From: an uncultured Methylocystaceae bacterium
GTDB taxonomy: Bacteria > Pseudomonadota > Alphaproteobacteria > Rhizobiales > Beijerinckiaceae
Direction: 5' to 3'
Assembly (NCBI GenBank): GCA_903870245.1
Contig: CAIQCB010000052.1
Coordinates: 186,001-250,000 of the forward strand
Length of the DNA: 64,000 bases
Every line of letters starts with the position of its first letter. Position 1 is the stretch's first letter. A model generated the notes under the pieces. It ran no database searches, was not told where the DNA came from, and saw only the letters and a program-made list of their open reading frames with translations. Below, in pieces: positions 41,480 to 51,903 of the stretch. A program made the translations under genes and the position numbers.

Positions 41480-42355
41480 TCAGGCGCTCAATAACTGGCA
41501 CAGGGCGTCGAGTTGATCGAGCGTTTCATAACGCACGCTGATCTCGCCGCCTTCGCCCCGATGACGGATCGAAACCCGCATGCCGAGCGCATCGGACAAT
41601 AATTTTTCCATCGCCCGCGTGTCGGCGTCCGTCCCCGCTCCCGGTTGCGTGGACGATTTGGCGTTTTTCGTGCCCGGCGCCCGCGGGGCCTTGCCGAGCG
41701 ACTCCACGTCGCGCACCGTCAGGCCTTCCTCGACAATCCGTCGCGCCACCGCGTCGGGATGATCGACGGCAAGCAGGGCGCGGCCATGGCCGGCCGAGAT
41801 CGCTCCTTCGCTCAGTAATTTGCGGGTCGCCTCCGGAAGATTGAGCAGACGCAGGGTATTGGCGACATGGGCGCGGCTTTTGCCGATAATCTTGGCGATC
41901 TCGCTTTGCGAATAACCAAACTCCGCCGCCAGCCGCTCATAGCCCTTCGCCTCTTCGATGGCGTTGAGATCGGCGCGCTGGACGTTTTCGATGATCGCGA
42001 GTTCAAGCGCTTCCTTATCGTCGGCCTCCTGAATCACTACCGGCACATCGATCAGTCCGGCGGCCTGCGCCGCGCGCCAGCGACGCTCCCCGGCGATGAT
42101 CTCATAGACGTTTTCGACGCCGATGATCGTGCGCACGAGAATCGGCTGAATAATGCCTTTTTCTCGAATGGAGGCGGTCAATTCAGCGAGATCGGCTTCC
42201 CGGAACTGGGTTCGCGGGTTACGCGGATTGGGCCTGAGAAATTCGATTGGCGCGCGTCTCGGCCCGCGGGCGCGGGCGGGCGCGGGATCGGACGCGACGT
42301 CGCCGAGCAAGGTCGCGAGGCCCCGGCCCAGTCGCCGGCGCGAGTCGTCAGCCAT
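41480..42355 (-). CDS. parB: Chromosome partitioning protein ParB
   Basis: RRRLGRGLATLLGD, YEIIAGERRWRAAQAAG, GHGRALL. Confidence 0.98.
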   Translation of the reverse strand: MADDSRRRLGRGLATLLGDVASDPAPARARGPRRAPIEFLRPNPRNPRTQFREADLAELTASIREKGIIQPILVRTIIGVENVYEIIAGERRWRAAQAAGLIDVPVVIQEADDKEALELAIIENVQRADLNAIEEAKGYERLAAEFGYSQSEIAKIIGKSRAHVANTLRLLNLPEATRKLLSEGAISAGHGRALLAVDHPDAVARRIVEEGLTVRDVESLGKAPRAPGTKNAKSSTQPGAGTDADTRAMEKLLSDALGMRVSIRHRGEGGEISVRYETLDQLDALCQLLSA

Positions 42356-42374
42356 TCCACTCTCCATGCATGAG

Positions 42375-43241
42375 TCAGGCGGCGCGCAGGCGTTTTTCGC
42401 GCTGGATCACTTCCGACGCGAGCTTGAGATAAGCCTGACTGCCAGAACATTTGAGATCGTAAAGCAGCACCGGCTTGCCATGCGACGGAGCCTCCGAAAC
42501 CCGCACATTACGCGGGATCATCGTCTCATAGACCTTGTCGCCCATAAAACGCCGCACGTCCGCAGCGACCTGATTGGCCAGATTGTTGCGCGGATCATAC
42601 ATGGTCAGCACGACGCCATGGATCGACAGATCAGGATTAAGGGATTGCGACACCTGATCGACGGTGGACAGCAATTGCGACAGGCCCTCAAGCGCAAAAA
42701 ATTCACATTGCAAGGGCACCAATACCGCGTCAGCGCTTGCCAGCGCATTGATTGTCAGCAAATTGAGCGAAGGCGGGCAATCGATCAATACATAATCGAA
42801 TCTCGTTCCAGTCCGACCGCCGCCGGCGGCGAGCTCGGCGACAGCGCGTCGCAGGCGGAATGCGCGGTCCTTCTCACCGGAAATCTCCAGTTCAACGCCC
42901 AGCAAATCGAGGGTGGAGGGCGCAATCGACAGACGCGGGACCGCCGTTGGAACGATGGCGTCGGCGAGACTGCTGTCGCCAAGCATAACGTCATAGGTCG
43001 AAATCTTGCGATCCTTGCGGTCGACGCCCAGACCGGTCGAGGCGTTGCCCTGCGGATCGAGATCGACGACCAGCACTTCTTCCCCGACAGCGGCCAGCGC
43101 GGTGCCGAGGTTGATGGCCGTTGTCGTTTTACCGACGCCGCCCTTCTGGTTGGCGAGGACAAGAGTCCGCGGTCCGGTTTTTTGAGAGGTCACGTTTGGT
43201 CCCGGGGACACGCCGCTCCCGGTTTCAGGACCGGCCGACAA
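42375..43241 (-). CDS. parA: Chromosome partitioning ATPase ParA
   Basis: LANQKGGVGKTTTAINLGTAL. Confidence 0.98.
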   Translation of the reverse strand: MSAGPETGSGVSPGPNVTSQKTGPRTLVLANQKGGVGKTTTAINLGTALAAVGEEVLVVDLDPQGNASTGLGVDRKDRKISTYDVMLGDSSLADAIVPTAVPRLSIAPSTLDLLGVELEISGEKDRAFRLRRAVAELAAGGGRTGTRFDYVLIDCPPSLNLLTINALASADAVLVPLQCEFFALEGLSQLLSTVDQVSQSLNPDLSIHGVVLTMYDPRNNLANQVAADVRRFMGDKVYETMIPRNVRVSEAPSHGKPVLLYDLKCSGSQAYLKLASEVIQREKRLRAA

Positions 43242-43860
43242 TGATCAATCGGGCGTCCGGGTCGGTGCGGCTATCAATAGTACGATAAGTGACGTTATCT
43301 TTCGCGCTGGCGAGGGTCAATTCGTTTCGCCAGTCAGCCCCTTTCAAAAAGACGCCAATCGCCCGCTTTTCCAGAGAAAGCCGCATCATATCCACAAGGC
43401 CCGTCAGCGGCGCCAGGGCGCGGGCGCTGATCGCCTCGGGAGCCGGAGACAAATCCGCAAGAATATCCTCGATTCGGCCGACGTGAATTTGCGCCGGCGC
43501 CGCTGTTTCACGTGAAACAGCTCGCAAGAACGCAGCCTTGCGCTGATCGCTCTCGATCAAATGAACAACCACGCCGGGAGCGTCCTTGAGAAGCAGGGCC
43601 GTCACCAGGCCAGGAAAACCGGCGCCCGATCCAAGATCCGCCCATAAACGCGCCTCGGGAGCGACCGCCTGGACTTGCGCCGAGTCGGCGAAATGGCGCG
43701 TCCAGATCTGATCGAGCGTCCCGGGCGCTATGAGGTTGATGGTTTTCTGCCAGCGACGCAGCAACTGCTCATAGAGCCGCAATTCCGGGAGGATGGCGGC
43801 AAGAGACGGGCACATAGCCAGGGCCCGTTCGCAGTCGCCGGGTTTGGGAGCTGACGTCAC
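43225..43860 (-). CDS. rsmG: 16S rRNA (guanine527-N7)-methyltransferase
   Basis: [19 protein letters not shown]; between parA and mnmG. Confidence 0.97.
   Translation of the reverse strand: MTSAPKPGDCERALAMCPSLAAILPELRLYEQLLRRWQKTINLIAPGTLDQIWTRHFADSAQVQAVAPEARLWADLGSGAGFPGLVTALLLKDAPGVVVHLIESDQRKAAFLRAVSRETAAPAQIHVGRIEDILADLSPAPEAISARALAPLTGLVDMMRLSLEKRAIGVFLKGADWRNELTLASAKDNVTYRTIDSRTDPDARLIIVGRS
43504..43519. promoter_or_regulatory. parS: parS site, perfect TGTTTCACGTGAAACA, inside rsmG
   Basis: 16-bp palindrome identical to the canonical parS consensus. Confidence 0.95.
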
Positions 43861-45755
43861 GCCCGACGGGCCCGCGCCGCCAGCAACGTCAAAGCCGAAG
43901 GGGTCATGCCGTCGATCCGCTGCGCCTGACCAATGGTGCGCGGCCGCAGAAAAGCGAGTTTACCGCGCAGTTCCGCCGAAAGACCGGCGATGGCGTCGTA
44001 ATCCAGCGTATCCGGCAGTTTCAGCTCCTCGTCGCGGCGAAAGGAGTCAATATCGGCCTGCTGCCGATCCAGATAAACCGCGTAGCGCGCATCTGTTTCG
44101 AGCCGCGCGGCGGTTTTGGCGTCAATCGCCGACAATTCCGGCCAGATCGTCGTAAGCCGCTTCAGCGTGATGTCCGGAAAAGCGAGAAGCGTAAAGGCGC
44201 TGCGCCGCTGACCGTCCTGATTGATCGGCAGGCCCTGACGCGCCGCCGCCGAGGACGTGAGGGAAAGGCTGTCGAGCAGCGTCCGGGCCCGCCGCTTTTT
44301 CTCGGATTGATCGGCGTAGTGCGCGGCGCGTATCGCGCCAATGCACCCGATCGACATCCCGCGGGGCGTCAATCGTTCGTCGGCGTTATCGGCGCGCAGC
44401 GACAGCCGGTATTCAGCGCGCGAGGTGAACATACGATAGGGCTCGCTGACGCCGCGCGTCACCAGATCGTCGATCATGACGCCAAGATAGGCTTCGGCGC
44501 GATCGAAGATCTCTGGCCCCTTGCCGGCGGCATGCCGCGCCGCGTTCAGCCCGGCGACGAGACCCTGGGCGGCCGCCTCCTCGTAGCCGGTGGTGCCATT
44601 GATCTGACCAGCGAAAAACAGGCCGGCGAAAATTTTGGTTTCAAGGCTCGGAAGAAGCGCCCTTGGATCGATATAGTCGTATTCGATGGCGTAGCCGGGC
44701 TGGAGAATGGCGACGGACTCAAGACCGGGAATGGCGCGAACGAAGGCTTCCTGCGTGGCGCGCGGCAGCGAGGTTGATATGCCGTTGGGATAGACGGTGT
44801 CGTCGTCCAGCCCCTCCGGTTCAAGAAAAATCTGATGTCCGTCACGGTCGCCGAACCGGATGATCTTGTCCTCAATGGAGGGACAATAGCGGGGACCTGA
44901 ACCGGTGATCGCCCCGGTATGGAGCGGGGAGTTGTGCAGATTGGCGCGGATCGCGGCATGAACCGCCCCGGTCGTGCGGGTGATGGCGCAGGCGATCTGA
45001 CGATTGACGATCCGGGTCGTCAGCGCCGAGAAGGGCTCCGGCTCGTCGTCACCCCATTGCGGCTCCAGATCCTCCCAGCGAATCGTCCGACCATCGAGCC
45101 GCGGCGGCGTGCCGGTCTTCAGCCGGCCCAGCGGAAATCCTGCGGCGCGCAAGCGCCGTGACAATCCCTGCGCCGGCGGATCGCCCATGCGGCCGGCCGG
45201 AAAACGCTCTTCGCCAATGTGAATCACGCCGCCAAGAAATGTGCCGGTGGTCAACACCACAGCGGCGGCGCGGATCGTCTCGCCGCTGGCGGTGACGACG
45301 CCTGCGATACGATCGTCCTCGACGATCAGATCCTCGACCGACGTTTCAACAACCTGAAGGTTTTCCTGCTCTGCGATCGCGCTTTGCATCGCCACGCGGT
45401 AAAGCTTGCGGTCGGCCTGGGCGCGGGGACCCCGCACGGCCGGTCCCTTGGATCGGTTGAGCAGGCGAAACTGGATACCGGCGGCGTCGGCGACCCGACC
45501 CATCAGACCGTCGAGGGCGTCGATTTCGCGTACGAGCTGACCTTTTCCAAGCCCGCCAATCGCCGGATTGCAGGACATGACGCCGATGCTGGCGCGCGAA
45601 TGAGTAACAAGCGCTGTGCGGGCGCCGAGCCGGGCGGCCGCCGCCGCCGCTTCACAGCCGGCGTGTCCGCCGCCGACGACGATCACATCGTAATTATCCC
45701 CCGGAAGCGAATTTGGCATTGGATGAGGTTTCGGCGTCTGTTTCACGTGAAACAT
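43857..45755 (-). CDS. mnmG: tRNA uridine 5-carboxymethylaminomethyl modification enzyme MnmG (GidA)
   Basis: [46 protein letters not shown]. Confidence 0.98.
   Translation of the reverse strand: MFHVKQTPKPHPMPNSLPGDNYDVIVVGGGHAGCEAAAAAARLGARTALVTHSRASIGVMSCNPAIGGLGKGQLVREIDALDGLMGRVADAAGIQFRLLNRSKGPAVRGPRAQADRKLYRVAMQSAIAEQENLQVVETSVEDLIVEDDRIAGVVTASGETIRAAAVVLTTGTFLGGVIHIGEERFPAGRMGDPPAQGLSRRLRAAGFPLGRLKTGTPPRLDGRTIRWEDLEPQWGDDEPEPFSALTTRIVNRQIACAITRTTGAVHAAIRANLHNSPLHTGAITGSGPRYCPSIEDKIIRFGDRDGHQIFLEPEGLDDDTVYPNGISTSLPRATQEAFVRAIPGLESVAILQPGYAIEYDYIDPRALLPSLETKIFAGLFFAGQINGTTGYEEAAAQGLVAGLNAARHAAGKGPEIFDRAEAYLGVMIDDLVTRGVSEPYRMFTSRAEYRLSLRADNADERLTPRGMSIGCIGAIRAAHYADQSEKKRRARTLLDSLSLTSSAAARQGLPINQDGQRRSAFTLLAFPDITLKRLTTIWPELSAIDAKTAARLETDARYAVYLDRQQADIDSFRRDEELKLPDTLDYDAIAGLSAELRGKLAFLRPRTIGQAQRIDGMTPSALTLLAARARRA
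45739..45754. promoter_or_regulatory. parS: parS site, perfect TGTTTCACGTGAAACA, overlapping the mnmG start
   Basis: 16-bp palindrome; on - strand contributes to ATG TTT CAC GTG AAA CAG (MFHVKQ). Confidence 0.96.
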
Positions 45756-45761
45756 TCATAC

Positions 45762-47075
45762 TCATTTTCCGATGCAGAAACGAGAAAAAACAGCGTCCAG
45801 AATATCCTCGACATCGACCGAGCCGACAATCCGACCCAGAGCCCAGGCGGCGCGCCGCAAATCTTCTGCGACCAATTCGAGCGGCTTGTCCTGTAGGGAG
45901 GCCGCCGTTATCGCAGCATGGGCCGCCTGCGTCGCGGCGCGGTGCCTGACGCGCGCGAACAGCGCGCTATCGCCATCGCCCAGCCGCGCGCGCGCCCGTG
46001 CGCCAATCTCGGCGAGCAGCGCCTCCAGTCCCATGCCCGTTGGAGCGCTCAGCGGCAGCCACCCCGGCGGGGGGCGTGCGAGATCGCATTTGGAGGCGAC
46101 GCGCAAAATGTCGGTCGCAGCGGCGATCGTCTCCGGCGGCCCCCGTCCCTCGGGCGACAGCCAAATCGCCAGATCGGCCGCATCAACCGCGTCGAACACC
46201 CGTGCGACGCCGAGCTTCTCGATTTCGTCCAGGGCGTCGCGCAGGCCAGCCGTGTCGACCACGGTCACCGGCATCCCCTCCAGGTCGAGATGCGCCTCAA
46301 TCATGTCGCGGGTGGTGCCGGCGTGCGGCGACACAATCGCCAGATCGCGCTGCGTCAAAGCGTTGATCAGGGTGGATTTTCCGGCGTTCGGCGGCCCCAG
46401 GATCATGACCCGGAAACCGTCGCGCATGCGTTCGCTGGCTGGATTGTCTTGCAGGGCGACGGCGATCTCGTCACAAATCGTCGCCAGCAAAGGATCGAGC
46501 CGGCGCCGGTCGAAAACATCGACATCGGCTTCGTCGGAAAAATCCAGTTCAGCTTCCACCAGCGAGAGCGCCTCGATCAAGAGCTCGCGCCAATGTTCGA
46601 CCTTGCGTCGCAACGCGCCGCCCGCAAGGCGCAACGCCTGTCGCCGCTGGGCTTCGGTCTGCGCCTCGATCAGATCGGCGAGCGCTTCCGCCTGCGAGAG
46701 ATCGAGCTTGCCGTTAATAAAGCCGCGTCGGACAAATTCTCCGGGATCGGCGGGGCGTAGACCGGACTGGCGCGCGAGGGACGCCAGAACCCCCTCGACC
46801 ACGGCCCGTCCGCCATGGATTTGAAACTCGGCGTAGTCTTCGCCGGTCGCGCTCGTTGGGGCCGGGAAATACAGAACGATGCATCGATCCAACAACTCGC
46901 CGCTGCCGGGATCGCGCAGCGCAGCGTAACGGGCGACGCGCGGCGCCGGCAATTCTCCGGCCATTTTCTCGACGATGCTCGATGTCTGTGGCCCGGACAA
47001 CCGGACAATCGCGATAGCGGCCTTGCCGATCCCGGCGCCGGGCGCATAGATGGTGGCCGAGGTCGCCTCAGACAT
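45762..47075 (-). CDS. mnmE: tRNA modification GTPase MnmE
   Basis: ATIYAPGAGIGKAAIAIVRLSG, GPPNAGKSTLINALTQRD, C-terminal FCIGK. Confidence 0.98.
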   Translation of the reverse strand: MSEATSATIYAPGAGIGKAAIAIVRLSGPQTSSIVEKMAGELPAPRVARYAALRDPGSGELLDRCIVLYFPAPTSATGEDYAEFQIHGGRAVVEGVLASLARQSGLRPADPGEFVRRGFINGKLDLSQAEALADLIEAQTEAQRRQALRLAGGALRRKVEHWRELLIEALSLVEAELDFSDEADVDVFDRRRLDPLLATICDEIAVALQDNPASERMRDGFRVMILGPPNAGKSTLINALTQRDLAIVSPHAGTTRDMIEAHLDLEGMPVTVVDTAGLRDALDEIEKLGVARVFDAVDAADLAIWLSPEGRGPPETIAAATDILRVASKCDLARPPPGWLPLSAPTGMGLEALLAEIGARARARLGDGDSALFARVRHRAATQAAHAAITAASLQDKPLELVAEDLRRAAWALGRIVGSVDVEDILDAVFSRFCIGK

Positions 47076-48048
47076 CACCCGACCCCGTCGGCTCGCTGCG
47101 CGCCGGCGCAACGACGGTCCCGCCGAGCAGTTTTTGACGGTAGATGCGCCGGAAGGCCAGTGTCGGCGCATCAGTGCGCACCGAGGCCTCCTGTCCCCCC
47201 AATGGAATCACGGCTGGCAGCGACGACTCGACGATCTGCTGGTCTTCGCGCGCAATACGTCGGTTCATCCAGCGAAACACGGGATCGAGCAGGGAGGATC
47301 GGGCGAAATTACGCGCCGTCAGCAGCACCAGCCGGGTCGTCGCCTCGTCCTCCGGAATGCAAATCGCCGAGAGTCTCAATAATTTGCCGGGCGGATCGAT
47401 AAACAGCTCCATGGCGTTGGGATAACGATATTCGAGGTGGCTCGGGCGCGGCGCGCCATCGACCTTGCCCCAAACCCTCGCGCCGAAAGGCTGTTCCTCC
47501 CACGCGAGGTCCATCCGTCGCCCGCCCGCAGGACCGACCTGTTTGCCAATCGTTTTGCGGTGCACAAAAGGCAGATGCGGCATATCGAGCATATTCTCCA
47601 TGACTCGCGTCCAATGCGCCCGCCAGGTCACGCATTGACCGCACACAACTGCGTTACGAAGCAAAAACGTATCGGAAACAGACGGTTCCAGGGTGGGCTC
47701 GAAACCGGTGAAGAGCCACAGCAAACCGCCGGCCTCGCGAACCGGCAGCGCATGAGCGCCGAGATGATCGGTTTTGGCGTCCGGATTCCAGGGCACATGA
47801 CAATTGCGCCCGGCGCCGTCGAAGCGCCAGCCATGGAAGGGGCATTCGATTTCGCCGTGGCTGACGCGCCCGAGCGAAAGGGCGACGCCGCGATGGGGGC
47901 ATTGATCCATCAGCGCCACGGCCTTACCAGCGCCGTCGCGGAAAAACACGACGCGTTCGCCGGCCACACGCATCGCCAGCGGCTTGCCAGCGATCACATC
48001 GCTGGCAAGACCAACGATGGTCCAGACATTGGCGAAGTTTTCGAACAT
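47068..48048 (-). CDS. Rieske [2Fe-2S] oxygenase, vanillate demethylase/ring-hydroxylating-like
   Basis: Rieske motif CPHRGVALSLGRVSHGEIECPFHGW; 8-nt overlap with the mnmE start. Confidence 0.9.
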   Translation of the reverse strand: MFENFANVWTIVGLASDVIAGKPLAMRVAGERVVFFRDGAGKAVALMDQCPHRGVALSLGRVSHGEIECPFHGWRFDGAGRNCHVPWNPDAKTDHLGAHALPVREAGGLLWLFTGFEPTLEPSVSDTFLLRNAVVCGQCVTWRAHWTRVMENMLDMPHLPFVHRKTIGKQVGPAGGRRMDLAWEEQPFGARVWGKVDGAPRPSHLEYRYPNAMELFIDPPGKLLRLSAICIPEDEATTRLVLLTARNFARSSLLDPVFRWMNRRIAREDQQIVESSLPAVIPLGGQEASVRTDAPTLAFRRIYRQKLLGGTVVAPARSEPTGSGDV

Positions 48049-48059
48049 CGAGCCTCCTT

Positions 48060-48720
48060 GCCATCGCGCCGAATGAGTCGCAATCCGGGATCGTTTTCGA
48101 CGACGACCTTTCGATGACCGCGCCCTCTCAGCAACGCGTCGCCGAGCGCCGGACAAAAAAACCACGCCGAGGTCGAGGCGGCGAAAAAGCGCTGGAAGAC
48201 GCGACGACCATCGGCGCCGTAAACGCCCAATCTTAAACGCATGCGACTTACGACGCACTGCGCGACGAATTCACCAAAATCATTCCCGACGGCGCGGCAA
48301 CAAATCGAAAGGCTGGACTGCAATAAAACGAGCCCTGAAAAACGACTGCAAGAAAGATATATCGCACCCGGAAGTCGCAGAAGTCGCGGATCAACTCTAT
48401 AGGGGCGCGCTGGCCGCAATATTCAAAAAAACTGCTGTGCAATAAAGATGAAAACCCGATCTATATTCTTCACGGGCTTGATGGCCAGGTAATGACTTAC
48501 CGGCAACCTCTGCCCGTCTTTATAAAACGCGCGACAACGCCTCAAGGCCCATCGAAGAGATGCTGGAACCTCGAAACAAACCGGACTGTTCCGTCTCCGC
48601 CGTTCACACGGCGGCGTACAAGGGCCTTATCCTCGAAATCAACCAAGAGGCGAAGAAATACCACCAGCCGAAGAGCGCGAAGAGCGAAGCCTACAAGACG
48701 AAATAAACTTCGCAGCCTGC
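48060..48720 (+). pseudogene. Probable decayed ORF region with several frame-broken coding-like fragments
   Basis: Fragments such as KGWTAIKRALKNDCKKDISHPEVAEVADQLYRGALAAIFKKTAVQ* and RPIEEMLEPRNKPDCSVSAVHTAAYKGLILEINQEAKKYHQPKSAKSEAYKTK* in different frames. Confidence 0.4.
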
Positions 48721-48721
48721 G

Positions 48722-49990
48722 TTAGGTATTCATCGAGTCGAAGAACGCCTGATTGCCCTTCGGCGTCTCGCGCAGCTTGCCGAGCAGGAATTCGATGGCG
48801 TCGACGGTGCCCATCGGATTGAGGATACGGCGCAGCACGTACATTTTCTTCAAAATGTCCGGCGCCACCAGCAAATCTTCCTTGCGGGTGCCGGAGCGGG
48901 TGATGTCCAGCGCCGGGAAAACGCGCTTGTCGGCGACCTTGCGGTCGAGAATGATCTCGCTGTTGCCGGTGCCCTTGAACTCTTCGAAAATCACTTCGTC
49001 CATGCGCGAACCGGTGTCGATCAGCGCGGTGGCGATGATGGTGAGCGAGCCGCCTTCCTCGATATTGCGCGCGGCGCCGAAGAAGCGCTTGGGCCGCTGC
49101 AAGGCGTTGGCGTCGACGCCGCCGGTCAGCACCTTGCCGGAAGAGGGCACCACGGTGTTGTAGGCGCGCCCCAGTCGCGTGATCGAATCCAGCAGGATCA
49201 CCACGTCGCGGCGATGTTCGACGAGGCGCTTGGCCTTCTCGATCACCATTTCGGCGACCTGCACATGGCGCACGGCCGGCTCGTCGAAGGTCGACGACAC
49301 GACCTCGCCGCGCACCGAGCGCTGCATGTCGGTGACTTCCTCCGGCCGCTCGTCGATCAGCAGCACGATCAGATAGCATTCCGGATGATTGGTGGTGATC
49401 GATTGCGCGATGTTTTGCAGCAACACGGTTTTACCGGTGCGCGGCGGCGCCACGACCAGCGCGCGCTGGCCCTTGCCGATGGGCGCGACGAGATCGATGA
49501 TGCGGGACGACAAATCCTTACGGGTCGGATCGTCGATTTCGAGCTTCAGCCGTTCGTCGGGATAGAGCGGCGTTAAGTTGTCGAAGGGCACCTTGTGGCG
49601 CACCTTCTCCGGGTCCTCGAAATTGATCGTATTGACCTTGAGCAGCGCAAAATAGCGCTCGCCCTCCTTCGGACTGCGGATCATGCCCTCGACGGTGTCG
49701 CCGGTGCGCAAGCCGAATTTACGAATTTGCGACGGCGAGACGTAGATATCGTCCGGCCCGGCGAGATAATTGGCGTCCGACGAGCGCAGGAAACCAAAAC
49801 CGTCCTGCAACACCTCGACCACCCCCTCGCCGACGATCTCGACGTCGCGGCTGGCGAATTGCTTCAAAATGGCGAAGAGCAACTCCTGCTTGCGTAACAG
49901 CGAGGCGTTTTCGACCTCGTGTTCTTCGGCGAAAGCGAGAAGTTCGGCGGCGGATTTAGACTTTAAATCCGAAAGTTTGATTTCCGGCAT
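48722..49990 (-). CDS. rho: Transcription termination factor Rho
   Basis: [42 protein letters not shown]. Confidence 0.98.
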   Translation of the reverse strand: MPEIKLSDLKSKSAAELLAFAEEHEVENASLLRKQELLFAILKQFASRDVEIVGEGVVEVLQDGFGFLRSSDANYLAGPDDIYVSPSQIRKFGLRTGDTVEGMIRSPKEGERYFALLKVNTINFEDPEKVRHKVPFDNLTPLYPDERLKLEIDDPTRKDLSSRIIDLVAPIGKGQRALVVAPPRTGKTVLLQNIAQSITTNHPECYLIVLLIDERPEEVTDMQRSVRGEVVSSTFDEPAVRHVQVAEMVIEKAKRLVEHRRDVVILLDSITRLGRAYNTVVPSSGKVLTGGVDANALQRPKRFFGAARNIEEGGSLTIIATALIDTGSRMDEVIFEEFKGTGNSEIILDRKVADKRVFPALDITRSGTRKEDLLVAPDILKKMYVLRRILNPMGTVDAIEFLLGKLRETPKGNQAFFDSMNT

Positions 49991-50152
49991 TAGCGCCTTC
50001 GGCAGACAAGGTTGAGGATGGGAAATTGCAGAGACGGGAGAAGCCCATGCGCCGAAAATACACGGCGGTCGCTGGAAACGACGGTCTGCGATCAGGTAAG
50101 GAGGGGAGCAATATACGCTTTCTGGACGCCACGCAAGCGTCCGGCGGCAGGA

Positions 50153-50575
50153 TCAAAAAGGCTTCACGATCACCAAAATGACGATGCCAATCATCAGCAG
50201 GGTGGGCGCTTCGTTAATCACCCTGTAATAACGCGATCCGTGACGGTTCGAATCTTCGGCGAAGCTGCGTAGCAGGAAACCGTCGTGGACATGCGCGGCG
50301 GTCATCGCCAAAACCAGCAACGCCTTGCCATGGAACCAGCCAGCGGAAAAAGCGCCGCTATCCCAGGCCAGATACAGACCGGTCAGCCAGGAGACGGTCA
50401 TTGCCGGATTCATAATGTAACGATAGAGGCGGCGCTCCATGATCTTGAAGGTCGCGGATGGCGGCCCCGCCGGACCGCATTCGGCATGATACACGAAAAG
50501 TCTTGGTAAATATAACAGACCCGCCATCCAGGAGATGATGGCGATCACATGCAGGGACTTAATCCAGAGATACAT
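50153..50575 (-). CDS. hemJ: Protoporphyrinogen oxidase HemJ (CopD-like)
   Basis: LWIKSLHVIAIISWMAGLLYLPRLFVYHAE, RYYRVINEAPTLLMIGIVILVIVKPF; adjacent to hemE. Confidence 0.95.
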   Translation of the reverse strand: MYLWIKSLHVIAIISWMAGLLYLPRLFVYHAECGPAGPPSATFKIMERRLYRYIMNPAMTVSWLTGLYLAWDSGAFSAGWFHGKALLVLAMTAAHVHDGFLLRSFAEDSNRHGSRYYRVINEAPTLLMIGIVILVIVKPF

Positions 50576-50585
50576 GTCGCGCGCC

Positions 50586-51620
50586 TCAGGATCGACTGGC
50601 GCGCACGCGCGCCAGCAAACGCTCGACATGTTCGATTGGCGTTTGCTGCAAGATGCCGTGGCCGAGATTAAAAATATGCGGCCGGCCGGCGAAGGCGCCG
50701 AGGATATAATCGATTTCCCGATCCAGCGCCGCACCGCCGGCGACCAGCGCCAGCGGATCGAGATTGCCTTGCAATACGGTTGATGGCGAGGTCTGCGCCA
50801 CAGCCCATACGGGGTCGAGAGCCGTATCCAGCCCATAGGCTTCAGCCCCGAGAGTGCGGGTCAGATGCGGCAGTTGCGCGTCGGCCCCGCGCACAAAAGC
50901 GATGACCGGCGTTTGCGGGCGTTGCTGCTTGAGGGCCGCAACGATCCGGGCGATGGGTCCCGACGACCAGCTGGCGAATTCATTGGCCGGCAATACGCCG
51001 GCCCAGCTATCAAAAATCTGCACCGCTTCGACGCCGGCGTCGATCTGCCGAACAAGATAGCTCACCGAGGCGTCAATCAACCGCTCGATGAGCCGTTCGA
51101 ATGCCTGCGGATGGCGGAAGGCGAAAAGCCGCGCCGGTGCCTGGTCCGGCGTGCCCTGACCGGCGATCATATAGCTCGCCACTGTCCATGGCGCCCCGCA
51201 AAAACCGATGAGGGCGACATCCGCCGGCAACGCCGATTTCACCCGGTCGATGGTTTCGAACACCGGGTCGAGCTTTCCAAGATCGAAGGAATTCAACCGA
51301 TCGACAGCTTCCGGCGTCTCGATCGGATCGAGCCTCGGACCATGCCCGGTTTCGAAAGAGACTGTCTGTCCCATGGCGTCGGGAACAACGAGAATGTCGG
51401 AAAACAGGATCGCCGCGTCGAAGTGATACCGCCGGATCGGCTGCAGGGTTACCTCCGCCGCCATTGCCGGATTGTAGCAAAAGTCCAGAAAACTTGTCGC
51501 CTTAGACCGCAAGGCTCTGTATTCCGGCAGATAACGACCTGCCTGACGCATCAGCCAGATCGGCGGAATATCCTGAGACTGTCCCCGCAGGGTGGCGATC
51601 AGCGGCTTCGACCCGGACAT
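50586..51620 (-). CDS. hemE: Uroporphyrinogen decarboxylase
   Basis: PPIWLMRQAGRYLPEYR, FCGAPWTVASYMI, NLGHGILQQTP. Confidence 0.98.
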   Translation of the reverse strand: MSGSKPLIATLRGQSQDIPPIWLMRQAGRYLPEYRALRSKATSFLDFCYNPAMAAEVTLQPIRRYHFDAAILFSDILVVPDAMGQTVSFETGHGPRLDPIETPEAVDRLNSFDLGKLDPVFETIDRVKSALPADVALIGFCGAPWTVASYMIAGQGTPDQAPARLFAFRHPQAFERLIERLIDASVSYLVRQIDAGVEAVQIFDSWAGVLPANEFASWSSGPIARIVAALKQQRPQTPVIAFVRGADAQLPHLTRTLGAEAYGLDTALDPVWAVAQTSPSTVLQGNLDPLALVAGGAALDREIDYILGAFAGRPHIFNLGHGILQQTPIEHVERLLARVRASRS

Positions 51621-51744
51621 TTCCAACCAGCTCCCAGACGTTCGATACGATTGGCAGTAACGCGAAACCCCAAAAAACAAAAATTTGAAATTAAAAATTG
51701 ATTCTTATGTTTCTGTACGCCCCAAAAACGTGGGCGCATAGTCG

Positions 51745-51759
51745 TTAACAGTTTGTTAA
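51745..51759. promoter_or_regulatory. CtrA box TTAACAGTTTGTTAA (TTAA-N7-TTAA)
   Basis: Exact full-length CtrA consensus. Confidence 0.8.
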
Positions 51760-51858
51760 CACCCCTGCCTTGCGGGACAGCTTGTCGCCGAAACGATCCG
51801 CATGGGTGGGATTGTTCGGAAAATTCCTTTTGAATCATTATCATAGCTAATTTTATTC

Positions 51859-51867
51859 TGTGTAAAA
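51859..51867 (-). promoter_or_regulatory. DnaA box TTTTACACA (fits TTWTNCACA)
   Basis: + strand tgtgtaaaa. Confidence 0.6.
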
Positions 51868-51894
51868 ACGGTGGGTAAGTTTCTCGTCCGATGG

Positions 51895-51903
51895 TGATTC
51901 ACA
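51895..51903 (+). promoter_or_regulatory. DnaA G-box-like site TGATTCACA, includes a GANTC site
   Basis: One mismatch to the Caulobacter G-box TGATCCACA. Confidence 0.4.

Noticed and set aside
47994-48419. 141-aa - strand ORF upstream of the Rieske gene
   Set aside because: Overlaps the Rieske start and the relic region, no domain signal, unlikely composition
50240-50265. ggttcgaatcttcg resembling a tRNA T-loop
   Set aside because: Inside hemJ coding sequence; no acceptor/anticodon stems
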